Positions 20,222 through 31,777 of a stretch of 64,000 nucleotides of DNA are shown in pieces (position 1 is the stretch's first letter; each line of letters opens with the position of its first letter). A program made the position numbers and the translations under genes. The notes below the pieces were generated by a model. It did not search any database. It was not told the DNA's origin and worked only from the letters and a program-made list of their open reading frames with translations. The stretch comes from Polymorphobacter megasporae. Lineage in GTDB: Bacteria; Pseudomonadota; Alphaproteobacteria; Sphingomonadales; Sphingomonadaceae. Location of the stretch: assembly GCF_018982885.2 (NCBI RefSeq), contig NZ_CP081848.1, forward strand, positions 806,001 to 870,000, read 5' to 3'.

Positions 20222-20225
<4 letters not shown>
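19398..20225 (+). CDS. 6-phosphogluconate/3-hydroxyisobutyrate dehydrogenase-like oxidoreductase
   Basis: 275 residues from GTG 19398. It has an N-terminal Rossmann fold (VSLIGFGEAAQAFASG; no obvious acidic residue fixing NAD over NADP), the beta-hydroxyacid dehydrogenase segment WCDMNSVSPATKR, and a helical C-terminal domain of the DUF1932 type. Its stop overlaps the ligJ ATG (ATGA), so it is the first gene of the ligJABC-pobA operon. It has no assigned step in the known pathway: LigC already oxidises the semialdehyde. It might act on a side product or on an analogue of 4-carboxy-4-hydroxy-2-oxoadipate; this is open. Confidence 0.75.
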
Positions 20226-23493
<3,268 letters not shown>

Positions 23494-23497
<4 letters not shown>

Positions 23498-24654
23498 AGA
23501 CCCAGGTCGCGATCGTCGGTGCCGGTCCGGCAGGACTCCTCCTCGGCCATTCGCTGCGCCAAGCCGGGATTGCCTGCATCGTCGTCGAGCGGACCAGCCG
23601 GGCACGCGTTGAATCGCGCATCCGCGCGGGAATCCTCGAAGCGACGATGACCGACTTGCTCGCGCGGCTCGGCCTCGACGCGCGGCTCAAGGTCGAGGGC
23701 TTGCCCCACGACGGGCTCACCCTCGTCAACGACGGCGCGGTGATCCCGGTCGACATCGTCGGCTCGACCGGCAAGCACGTCACCGCCTACGGCCAGACCG
23801 AGATCACCCGCGACCTGATCGACGCCGCCCCCGCCGCCGGGCTCGACATCATCTGGGAGGCGGGCGACGTCGCGCTCCACGACGTCGACAGCGACCACCC
23901 GGCACTGACCTTCACCGTCGACGGCGTCGCGCAGACGATCGAATGCGACGTCATCGCCGGATGCGACGGCTTCCACGGTCCGTCGCGCGCGGCAATCGGC
24001 GGCACATACTGCGACCGCGCCTACCCGTTCGGCTGGCTCGGCGTCCTCGCCGACGTCGCGCCGTGCCACCACGAGGTCGTCTACGCGAGCCACGACCGCG
24101 GCTTCGCGCTCGCCTCGATGCGCTCGCCGACGCGGAGCCGCTATTACGTCCAGGTCGGCAACGACGAGCGGGTGGAGGACTGGTCCGACGACCGCTTCTG
24201 GGACGAACTCGAAACCCGGCTCGGCCCCGACATCGCGCGTGGCGTCACCCGCGGCCCGTCGATCGAGAAGTCGATTGCGCCGCTGCGCTCGTTCGTGTCG
24301 GAGCCGATGCGCCGCGGGCGGCTTTTCCTCGCCGGCGACGCCGCGCACATCGTCCCGCCGACCGGCGCGAAGGGGCTGAACCTCGCCGCGTCGGACATCG
24401 TCTATCTATCCGAGGCGCTGATCGGCTGGTTCGCGCGCGGCGACACCGCCGGGGTCGACGGTTATTCGGCGCGCGCGCTCCGCCGCATCTGGAAGACCGA
24501 GCGCTTCAGCTGGTATCTGACGTCGCTGATGCACCGCTTTCCCGACGCCGGACCGTTCGAGCGCCGGATGCAGCACGCCGAACTCGACTATATCGCGACC
24601 TCGGCGGCAGCGCAGGCAAGCATCGCCGAGAATTACGTCGGCCTGCCGCTTTGA
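23494..24654 (+). CDS. pobA: 4-hydroxybenzoate 3-monooxygenase
   Basis: 386 residues from TTG 23494, whose last two bases form the ligC stop (TTGA), so the rare start is forced by the overlap. It is a FAD-dependent hydroxylase making protocatechuate from 4-hydroxybenzoate. The FAD-binding motifs are complete: GAGPAGLLLG at the N-terminus, GCDGFHGPSR in the middle and LAGDAAHIVPPTGAKGLN near residue 285. RIRAGILEATM is characteristic of PobA rather than other flavin hydroxylases. It is the last gene of the plus-strand lig operon, so ring hydroxylation and ring cleavage are co-expressed. Confidence 0.93.
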
Positions 24655-24755
24655 CCTTTTGCCGCAACCCTGGCGACCAAACTCGCGACTAAAGTCCGAT
24701 TTGCAGCCGCGACGATCTATCCTATGTCTCATAACAATAAGATTGGGGAGTGACG

Positions 24756-26204
24756 ATGACTCTAGCTGCATCGGTTGTTCGAGACGACACGGCTCAGGCT
24801 CCGCACGCCACCTTCGATCGTCTCAACCCCGTCGATGGCAGCGTCGCGACGACGATGCCGGCGGCGACGGTCGCCGATGCCAATGCTGCCGCCGACGCGG
24901 CAGCGGGCGCGTTCGCCGCATGGTCGGTCGTCGGCCCCAACGCCCGCCGTGCGCTGCTGATGAAGGCCGCGACGTCGCTCGAAGCACGTGCGCCGCAGTT
25001 CGTCGACGCGATGATGGGCGAGATCGGCGCGACCGAGGGCTGGGCGCGGTTCAACCTCGCGCTCGCCGCCGGCATGATCCGCGAAGCGGCGGCGCTGACG
25101 ACCCAGATTTCGGGCGAGGTCATCCCGTCGGACAAGCCCGGCTGCATCGCCATGGCGCTCCGCGAACCGGTCGGGGTCGTCCTCGGCATCGCGCCGTGGA
25201 ATGCGCCGATCATCCTCGGCGTCCGCGCGATCGCGGTCCCGCTCGCCTGCGGCAACACCGTCGTCCTCAAGGCGAGCGAACAGTGCCCGCGCACCCATAG
25301 CCTGATCGTCGAGGCGTTCGTCGAGGCGGGGCTGCCCGACGGCGCCGTCGGCATCGTCACCAACGCCCCCGCCGACGCCGCCGGGATCGTCGGCGCGCTG
25401 ATCGACCATCCCGCGGTCCGGCGGATCAACTTCACCGGCTCGACCGCCGTCGGGAAGATCATCGCCGTGCGCGCCGCGCAGCAGCTCAAGCCCTGCCTCC
25501 TCGAACTCGGCGGCAAGGCCCCGCTGATCGTCCTCGACGACGCCGACCTCGACGAGGCGGTCAAGGCGGCGGCGTTCGGCGCGTTCATGAACTCGGGCCA
25601 GATCTGCATGTCGACCGAGCGGATCATCGTCGTCGACGCGGTCGCCGACGACTTCGTCGCACGGTTCAAGGCCAAGGTCGCGACGATGGCGGTCGGCGAT
25701 CCGCGCGAGGGCAAGGCCCCGCTCGGCGCGGTGGTCGACCGCAAGACTGTTGACCATGTCGCGGGGTTGATCGACGACGCCGTCGCTGCCGGTGCAACGC
25801 TGGTCATCGGCGGCGCGAGCGATGGCGTCCTGATGCCCGCGCATGTCGTCGACCGGGTCACCCCGGCGATGGCGCTGTTCCGCGACGAAAGCTTCGGCCC
25901 GGTCGTCGGCATCACCCGCGCCAAGGACGAGGCCGAGGCGATCGTCCTCGCGAACGACACCGAATACGGCCTGTCGGCAGCGGTCTTCACCCGGGACACC
26001 GCGCGCGGACTTCGTGTTGCCCGCCAGATCAAGTCGGGGATCTGCCACGTCAACGGCGCGACCGTCCACGACGAGGCGCAGATGCCGTTCGGCGGGACCA
26101 AGGCGTCGGGCTATGGCCGCTTCGGCGGTAAAGCCGGGATCGACAGCTTCACCGAACTGCGCTGGATCACGATCGAGACGCAGCCCGGACATTATCCGAT
26201 CTGA
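24756..26204 (+). CDS. Aromatic aldehyde dehydrogenase (vanillin / 4-hydroxybenzaldehyde type)
   Basis: 482 residues from ATG 24756, preceded by GGGGAG; a GTG two codons earlier is less well placed. NAD(P)-dependent aldehyde dehydrogenase with PWNAPIILG, FTGSTAVGK, the general-base Glu in LELGGKAP and the catalytic Cys in NSGQICMSTER. The QISGEVIPSD region matches vanillin/benzaldehyde dehydrogenases (LigV/Vdh). It is followed 29 bases on by the hydroxycinnamoyl-CoA hydratase/lyase that produces such aldehydes, so the pair would turn p-coumaroyl- or feruloyl-CoA into 4-hydroxybenzoate or vanillate. Exact substrate preference cannot be read from sequence. Confidence 0.85.
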   Translation: MTLAASVVRDDTAQAPHATFDRLNPVDGSVATTMPAATVADANAAADAAAGAFAAWSVVGPNARRALLMKAATSLEARAPQFVDAMMGEIGATEGWARFNLALAAGMIREAAALTTQISGEVIPSDKPGCIAMALREPVGVVLGIAPWNAPIILGVRAIAVPLACGNTVVLKASEQCPRTHSLIVEAFVEAGLPDGAVGIVTNAPADAAGIVGALIDHPAVRRINFTGSTAVGKIIAVRAAQQLKPCLLELGGKAPLIVLDDADLDEAVKAAAFGAFMNSGQICMSTERIIVVDAVADDFVARFKAKVATMAVGDPREGKAPLGAVVDRKTVDHVAGLIDDAVAAGATLVIGGASDGVLMPAHVVDRVTPAMALFRDESFGPVVGITRAKDEAEAIVLANDTEYGLSAAVFTRDTARGLRVARQIKSGICHVNGATVHDEAQMPFGGTKASGYGRFGGKAGIDSFTELRWITIETQPGHYPI

Positions 26205-26233
26205 CCGATCGCAATCGACAACAGGGAAACGCC

Positions 26234-27070
26234 ATGACCGAGACCAGCAACACCGGAACCGTCACGTACGACGTCGTCGATCGCATCGCCTGGGTCCGCT
26301 TCAACCGCCCCGACAAGCGCAACTGCATGTCGCCGACGCTCAACCGCGACATGATGGCGGTGCTCGCCGAAGTCGAATTCCGCGACGACGTCGGGGTGCT
26401 CGTCCTGTCGGGCGAGGGTACCGCATGGTCGGCCGGGATGGATCTCAAGGAATATTTCCGCGAGACCGAGGCGAAGGGGCTCGGCGCGACGCGCGACGCG
26501 CAGCGCGAGGCCTATGGCTGGTGGCGCCGCCTGCGCTGGTACCAGAAGCCGACGATCGCGATGGTCAACGGCTGGTGCTTCGGCGGCGGCTATGGCCCGT
26601 TGTTCGCGTGCGACCTCGCCTTCGCCGCCGAAGAAGCGCAATTCGGCCTGTCCGAGATCAACTGGGGTATTCTCCCCGGCGGCGGCGCGACCAAGGTCGC
26701 GACCGAGCTGATGCCATTCCGCAAGGCGATGTACCACGCGATGATGGGCGAGAACGTCGACGGTAAGACGGCCGCCGAATGGGGCCTGGTTAACGAAGCG
26801 CTGCCGTTGGCGGCGTTAAAGGACCGCGTCGCCGAGGTCGCGGGTGTCCTGCTCAAGAAGAACCCGGTCGCGCTCAAGGCGACTAAGGATGCGGTCCGCC
26901 GCATCGGCGTCCTCAGCTACGACGACGCCGAGGATTACCTAATCCGCGCGCAGGAAGCGGCGAACAGCTACGACAATCACGGCCGCAAGGAAGGCATCAA
27001 GCAGTTTATCGACGACAAGACCTTCAAGCCCGGCCTTGGGGCGTACGACACCAGCAAGCAGCGCGCCTGA
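26234..27070 (+). CDS. Hydroxycinnamoyl-CoA hydratase/lyase (feruloyl-CoA type)
   Basis: 278 residues, crotonase fold. It hydrates and cleaves feruloyl-CoA or p-coumaroyl-CoA to the benzaldehyde plus acetyl-CoA. The close match to the FerB/Ech/HCHL group shows in IAWVRFNRPDKRNCMSPTLN, WSAGMDLKEYFRE, NGWCFGGGYGPLFACD and LSEINWGILPGGGATK, which holds the catalytic Glu and oxyanion-hole residues. Cytosolic. It follows the aldehyde dehydrogenase in the same transcript. The CoA ligase that would make the substrate is not in this window. Confidence 0.9.
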   Translation: MTETSNTGTVTYDVVDRIAWVRFNRPDKRNCMSPTLNRDMMAVLAEVEFRDDVGVLVLSGEGTAWSAGMDLKEYFRETEAKGLGATRDAQREAYGWWRRLRWYQKPTIAMVNGWCFGGGYGPLFACDLAFAAEEAQFGLSEINWGILPGGGATKVATELMPFRKAMYHAMMGENVDGKTAAEWGLVNEALPLAALKDRVAEVAGVLLKKNPVALKATKDAVRRIGVLSYDDAEDYLIRAQEAANSYDNHGRKEGIKQFIDDKTFKPGLGAYDTSKQRA

Positions 27071-27128
27071 GTTGACGGGCGAGGAGGCGGGCGATCGTCC
27101 GCCTGTCCGCCGCAGAAAGGAGTCCGCG

Positions 27129-28454
27129 ATGCGGATAGCCGACACCGTTCGGGGCCGACGCGGCCGTCTCCAGTCTGGCCTGATCGGCGTCGCGCTCCTG
27201 CTCGTCTCCGCTCCGGTCGCAGCGGCGGAGGCACCGGCAAATTCCGCAGCGCGGTCCGAAACGGGTGAGCTCGCCGATGGCGCAAGCTGGCGCGCGACGG
27301 TGCCGCCGAACTGGAACGGCACGCTTCTCTTGTGGTCGCATGGCTACGCCCGGACGCGTCCCGCCGCCGAGGATGCGCCGGCGGCGTCGCGCGCGGCGCT
27401 GCTTGCCGCGGGCTATGCGCTCGCGGGATCAAGTTATGCCGAGGGCGGCTGGGCGCTGGCGACGGCGATCCCCGATCAGGAAGCGACGATCACGGCGTTT
27501 GCCGAGCGATTTTCGCGACCGAAGCGGACGATCGCCTGGGGCTATTCGATGGGCGCGCTGGTGACGGTCGCGCTCGCCGAGCGACCGCGTCGCCTGATCG
27601 ACGGGGCATTGCCGATGTGCGGGTCGATCGGCGGCGCGGTGGGAATGATGAACATGGCGCTCGACGGAGCGTATGCCTTCCGCACCCTGCTCGCACCCGA
27701 CTCGGCGATCCGGTTGACCGGAATCGACAACGACCTCGACAACGCACACCGGGTAGCGGCGGTTCTGGCGGAAGCACAGGCAACCCCGGCGGGGCGCGCG
27801 CGCGTTGCGCTGGCGGCGGTGCTGGCGGGGCTGCCGGGCTGGACGACGCATGACGGCCCGCGCCCCGCCGACGACGACGCCGCTGCCCAGCAGGCTGAGA
27901 TGGCGAAGACGTTTGCGATGGGCGCGTTCCTGCCGCGGGTCGATCAGGAGCAGCGCGCGCACGGGGTGTTCTCGTCGAACACCGGGGTCGATTACCGGGC
28001 GCAGTTGGCGCTTTCCGGGCGTCACTCGCTCGTCGCCAAGCTATACGCCGCCGCCGGTCTCGACTTGAACCGCGACCTCGACGCGCTCAATGCCGGATCG
28101 CGGGTAGCCGCCGACCCCGCCGCGACGCGCTATATGCTCGACCATTATACGCCGAACGCCCGACCCACGGTGCCGACACTCGCGGTGCAGAATATCGGCG
28201 ACGGGCTGACCTCGCCGTCGCTCCAGCGCGCCTATCTCGAGGCGGCGGAACATCGCGCGCGGGGGATGACGAGCGGCCTGTGGGCGGCAGATGCGGGCCA
28301 CTGCACCTTCACGACGCCGACCGTGCTCGCGTCGCTGCACCAGCTCGAGACCCGCATCGATACCGGGCGGTGGCCGGTCCGTCCCGCCGAATTCGTCGCC
28401 TACGATCCGCCGCCGATGCTGCGCCCGTGTCTCCGCGACGGGGCCTGTCGCTAG
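27129..28454 (+). CDS. Secreted alpha/beta hydrolase
   Basis: 441 residues from ATG 27129 (AGGAG upstream). A Sec signal peptide ends at PVAAAEAP. The alpha/beta-hydrolase core has the nucleophile elbow GYSMG and a late DAGHC that should supply the catalytic His. A conserved Cys pair lies near the end (LRPCLRDGACR). It follows the HCHL gene by 58 bases, so it may be a periplasmic esterase that releases the hydroxycinnamic acid used by the two genes before it; that role is inferred from position only. It is not a tannase-family protein. Confidence 0.75.
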   Translation: MRIADTVRGRRGRLQSGLIGVALLLVSAPVAAAEAPANSAARSETGELADGASWRATVPPNWNGTLLLWSHGYARTRPAAEDAPAASRAALLAAGYALAGSSYAEGGWALATAIPDQEATITAFAERFSRPKRTIAWGYSMGALVTVALAERPRRLIDGALPMCGSIGGAVGMMNMALDGAYAFRTLLAPDSAIRLTGIDNDLDNAHRVAAVLAEAQATPAGRARVALAAVLAGLPGWTTHDGPRPADDDAAAQQAEMAKTFAMGAFLPRVDQEQRAHGVFSSNTGVDYRAQLALSGRHSLVAKLYAAAGLDLNRDLDALNAGSRVAADPAATRYMLDHYTPNARPTVPTLAVQNIGDGLTSPSLQRAYLEAAEHRARGMTSGLWAADAGHCTFTTPTVLASLHQLETRIDTGRWPVRPAEFVAYDPPPMLRPCLRDGACR

Positions 28455-28469
28455 ACGCGGCGCGGGGCG

Positions 28470-29432
28470 TCAGTCGATGCCCTTCTTGCGGACCGTCCAG
28501 GCCTTGTCGGTGCACAGGCGGCAGTCGGCGCCCTTGAACCAGTGTGCCGCCGCAGGATCATGGCGCAACTGCCAGTCGAGCCACGCGACCGCGACCTGCG
28601 CGTTGTCGCCGCCGTTCGCCAGCCCGAAGGTGCCGCCATGCCCGGTGTCGTGGCTGACGAGCATCGCCGGAACCAAGGTGATCTTGTCGTAATCGTCGCT
28701 GCCGTTGGCAAATGCGACGTCGCCGGGGCCGCCCATGACATAGAGTACCGGCGTGTGCAGCGTTTTCAGCAGCGTCTTATCGACCTTGAGCCCGGCGATC
28801 GGGTTGCCGCCATCGGTGAAGACGCCGCTATTGTGGATGATCACCGCATGGATGCGCGGGTCGGCAGCAATTTGAAGCGCTTGCAAGCCGCCGCAGCTAT
28901 GGCCGGAGACCGCAACGAGTGCCGGGTCGATCCGTTGGTAGAGCGGGCTGCTTGCGCGGTTGTTCTCGGCGAGTGCCCAGTCGATCCCGGAGGCAACCTG
29001 AGCCGTGTCGGTCTTGATGCCGAGCGGCTCGGGAGCGGACCGCGCGGTGCGGGGCGGCGCGCCGGGGCCCGACAGGATTTTGCCCGGTGCGATGACGACA
29101 TAGCCGTGGCTGGCGATCTCCGCGAGGTGATGCCGCGCGCTCGCGGCATCGTCGCTACACCCGCCATTGCCCCAGACGAGGACGCCGAGCTTGAGCGACC
29201 CGAGCTTGGCCGGGTCGGCGGGAAGATAGACGACGTGGTCGGGCAGGCCCGGCTCGACCGTCTTGATCGCGGGGTAGGGGCCGGTTCCCGGTGTGTCGGG
29301 CATCGCGTCCGCCGCCGCGCGCGCCACAGCCATCCGCGCCATGTCGGCAGGCGGTATGATCGGGACCGGCTGCGCACATGCCGCGCTCGTCGCCAGTGCC
29401 GACGTGACAATCAGTCGAATCCATCCCCGCAT
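28470..29432 (-). CDS. Secreted alpha/beta hydrolase (dienelactone/PET-hydrolase-like fold)
   Basis: 320 residues from ATG 29432, with GGAG upstream; the frame extends further but without a leader. The signal peptide ends near AACAQ. GVLVWGNGGC is the oxyanion-hole strand, SGHSCGG the nucleophile elbow and SHDTGHGGTFG carries the catalytic His; Cys residues near the C-terminus (GADCRLC) may form a disulfide. Substrate unknown. It lies 62 bases downstream of the LacI gene on the same strand, with a partial LacI-type palindrome between them, so the LacI protein may control it. Confidence 0.72.
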   Translation of the reverse strand: MRGWIRLIVTSALATSAACAQPVPIIPPADMARMAVARAAADAMPDTPGTGPYPAIKTVEPGLPDHVVYLPADPAKLGSLKLGVLVWGNGGCSDDAASARHHLAEIASHGYVVIAPGKILSGPGAPPRTARSAPEPLGIKTDTAQVASGIDWALAENNRASSPLYQRIDPALVAVSGHSCGGLQALQIAADPRIHAVIIHNSGVFTDGGNPIAGLKVDKTLLKTLHTPVLYVMGGPGDVAFANGSDDYDKITLVPAMLVSHDTGHGGTFGLANGGDNAQVAVAWLDWQLRHDPAAAHWFKGADCRLCTDKAWTVRKKGID

Positions 29433-29483
29433 CGCGTTTCTCCGTCTTGTTATGTCGCAATACTGTTCGCCGGCTACTAGCGA

Positions 29484-29497
29484 TGCAAGCCCTTTCA
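29484..29497. promoter_or_regulatory. Imperfect LacI-type operator before secreted hydrolase
   Basis: TGCAAGCCCTTTCA matches the palindrome TGCAAGCGCTTGCA at 12 of 14 positions. It overlaps the last codon of the LacI gene and lies about 50 bases before the hydrolase start. A full version of the same site is on the other side of the LacI gene. Confidence 0.35.
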
Positions 29498-30505
29498 TGC
29501 GCTTTCGCGGGCGATTATGCGGAAGCCGACGTCGATCGACCGTTCGGCCAGCTTGGTCCCGGCGGCGCGCAATCGCAGCACGCGGTTGACCTCGTGGGCG
29601 ATGCGGGCGCCGTCGACATCGACCGAGGTGATCGTTGGGCGCATGTCGCCGGCCATTCGCAAATTCCCGAAACCTGTGACCGCGAGCTGGGCGGGTACGG
29701 CGATCCCGGCGACCTGCGCCTCGACGATCAGCCCCTGCGCGATCCAGTCCGAGCCGCAGACGACGACGTCGGGCTGAACCGCAAGATCGGCGAGACCGCG
29801 GTAGCTCAGCCGCCCCTGGCCGAAGTGGCTCGGAACGTTGACCTCGAACCGGGTCGGCGGCTCACCGCCATCGGCGATCCAGCGCTCGGCAAACGCGGCG
29901 GCGCGCCGTTCCGCCCGCGGCGAGCGCGGCACGATCAGGTGCGGCCGCCGATATCCGCGATCCCGCAGGAAACAGGCCAGCGCGTCACCGATCGCACGGT
30001 GCGAAAACCCGATTGCGATGTCGATCGGATCGTCGGGCAGGCCCCAGGTTTCGATCACCGTCACCCGGCTGGTGCGAAGCTGCGCTCGGATCGCGGCATC
30101 GGCGACGATGCCCGTCAGAATGATCGCATCGACCCGCCGCGACAGCGCCGCATTGATCTGCGCGCCGAGGCGGCCATCGGTTGTGCCGGTCAGCGCGAGG
30201 ATCACGCTGTTGCCCTCGGCGGACAGCGCGTCGATCATCGCTTCCATCGTGTCGTTGAAGATCGACTGGGCGATGTCGGGGACGAGTGCCGCGATCAGCC
30301 GCGACCGGCTCGACGCGAGAGCGCCCGCGGTTAGGTTCGGTAGATAGCCGGTCGCCGCGATCGCCGCCTCGATCCGCTGGGCAGTCGCTGGCGCAACGAT
30401 ACCCGGCGAGTTGAAATAGCGCGAGACCGTCGCCGACGAGACATTGGCAAGGGCAGCGACCTCTTCGAGGCGAGGCACACGCGCGCGGTCGGACGGGGGC
30501 TGCAT
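29495..30505 (-). CDS. LacI-family transcriptional regulator 1
   Basis: 336 residues. The N-terminal HTH (EEVAALANVSSATVSRYFN) and hinge (LTAGALASSRSR) are followed by a periplasmic-binding-like effector domain (about 70-336, VTGFGNLRMAG near the end). A near-perfect 14-bp palindrome lies in the divergent gap to the P450 operon, 20 bases before the P450 start, so repression of that operon is likely. The effector is unknown. Recognition-helix residues (Ser-Ala) are close to those of the second LacI protein in this window (Ser-Thr). Confidence 0.9.
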   Translation of the reverse strand: MQPPSDRARVPRLEEVAALANVSSATVSRYFNSPGIVAPATAQRIEAAIAATGYLPNLTAGALASSRSRLIAALVPDIAQSIFNDTMEAMIDALSAEGNSVILALTGTTDGRLGAQINAALSRRVDAIILTGIVADAAIRAQLRTSRVTVIETWGLPDDPIDIAIGFSHRAIGDALACFLRDRGYRRPHLIVPRSPRAERRAAAFAERWIADGGEPPTRFEVNVPSHFGQGRLSYRGLADLAVQPDVVVCGSDWIAQGLIVEAQVAGIAVPAQLAVTGFGNLRMAGDMRPTITSVDVDGARIAHEVNRVLRLRAAGTKLAERSIDVGFRIIARESA

Positions 30506-30552
30506 CGCCGATCAGCATAGAGCAGATAACGCGACCGCCGCAAAAATATGCT

Positions 30553-30566
30553 TGCAAGCGCTTACA
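30553..30566. promoter_or_regulatory. LacI-family operator before P450 operon
   Basis: TGCAAGCGCTTACA, palindromic except for one base pair, with the AAGCGCTT core and central CpG typical of LacI-family operators. It lies between the divergent LacI gene and the P450 gene, in the position of a repressor site overlapping the promoter or early leader. Confidence 0.6.
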
Positions 30567-30586
30567 CCCTCTCGTACGGCATTGTT

Positions 30587-31777
30587 ATGTCGAATGACTT
30601 TAACCCGATGCAGGCCGAAACCTTCGACAGCGCTCAGGTCGAATATCGCACACTGCGCGAAACATGCCCGGTCGCGCATAGCGATACCTGGGGCGGCTTC
30701 TGGGCGCTGATGAAGCACGACGATGTCGTCGCGGCCGCGTCGGACTGGCGGACATTCCAGACGTCGACGCAGAACGTCGTGCCGAAAGTCGCCTTCACCG
30801 GCCGCCGCCCGCCGCTCCATCTCGATCCGCCCGAGCACACGCCGTACCGCCGTGCGCTCGCGCCGCTGCTGACCGAAAAGCGCGTTGCCCGGCTCGAACC
30901 GGTCATGCGCGAGATCTGCCGCGGCTTGCTTGCAACGATGGTCGCGCATGGCGGCGGCGACGTCTGCGCCGACTATTCGGCGCCGATGCCGGTCGCCATT
31001 TTCGCGCACTGGATGAATCTCGACGCGGCGGCGATCGAAGCGCTGACCGATGCCGGGCGGAAGTATAATATCGCGGTCCAGTCGGCAGACCTGGTGACAA
31101 CCAAGGAAACCAGCCTGCTCCTCTACGATATGGCGAGGCAGGTCGTCGCCGACCGCCGCGCCGCGCCGTTATCGGTCGACGAAGATGCCACGAGCGCGCT
31201 GCTCGCTGCCCGCGCCGACGGCGAGCCGCTCCCCGACGAGATGATCGTCGGCACGATCCGACAGGTCCTCGTCGTTGGGCTGATCGCACCAAGCGTGATG
31301 ATCGGGTCGATCGCGGTCCACCTTGCGCGCGATCCGGCGCTCCAGTCGCGCCTGCGCGCCTCGCCCGACCTGCTGCCCGCCGCGATCGACGAGTTCCTCA
31401 GGCTCTACACGCCGTATCGCGGCTTTGCCCGCACCGCGATCCACGACGTCACGATCCGGGGCCGGACGATCCCCGCCGGCGAGCCGATCGCACTCGTCTA
31501 TTCGTCGGCCAACCGCGATGAGGACGTCTTCGAAGCGGCCGACACGTTCCGCCTCGATCGGCCGAACATGAAGGAGTCGGTCGCGTTCGGCCGTGGCCCG
31601 CACGCCTGCGTCGGGGCGGCGCTCGCCCGCCTCGAACTGATCGTCGCGGTCGACGAACTGCTGCGGGCGGCCCCGTCGTTCGCCCTCGCGGGCGAGCCGG
31701 TGCCGACGCGGTTTCCCGAAATCGGCGCGCTGAGCGTCCCGATCACGTTCGGCGCAGCAACCGGCAGCGTGCAGTGA
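30587..31777 (+). CDS. Cytochrome P450 without the usual acid-alcohol pair
   Basis: 396 residues from ATG 30587; an earlier in-frame ATG at 30548 would place the operator inside the gene. Bacterial class I type without membrane anchor. The heme loop FGRGPHACVG and the ExxR helix (EFLR) are intact. The I-helix reads VVGLIAPSVM where canonical enzymes have GG(x)(D/E)T: aligned to P450cam, the Asp and Thr needed for oxygen activation become Ile and Ala, then Pro. No ferredoxin or reductase gene is nearby. Its stop overlaps the GTG of the CapA-like gene. Substrate unknown; the family members around aromatic and ester catabolism make an aromatic or terpenoid compound plausible. Confidence 0.88.
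   Translation: MSNDFNPMQAETFDSAQVEYRTLRETCPVAHSDTWGGFWALMKHDDVVAAASDWRTFQTSTQNVVPKVAFTGRRPPLHLDPPEHTPYRRALAPLLTEKRVARLEPVMREICRGLLATMVAHGGGDVCADYSAPMPVAIFAHWMNLDAAAIEALTDAGRKYNIAVQSADLVTTKETSLLLYDMARQVVADRRAAPLSVDEDATSALLAARADGEPLPDEMIVGTIRQVLVVGLIAPSVMIGSIAVHLARDPALQSRLRASPDLLPAAIDEFLRLYTPYRGFARTAIHDVTIRGRTIPAGEPIALVYSSANRDEDVFEAADTFRLDRPNMKESVAFGRGPHACVGAALARLELIVAVDELLRAAPSFALAGEPVPTRFPEIGALSVPITFGAATGSVQ

Noticed and set aside
24762-26192. Two overlapping antisense frames opposite the aldehyde dehydrogenase
   Set aside because: Asp/Arg-rich composition, no motif, and full overlap with a well-supported gene.
28454-28471. GACGC/GCGTC stem-loop between convergent hydrolase genes as terminator
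   Set aside because: Only five base pairs, overlaps a stop codon, and no U-tract follows.
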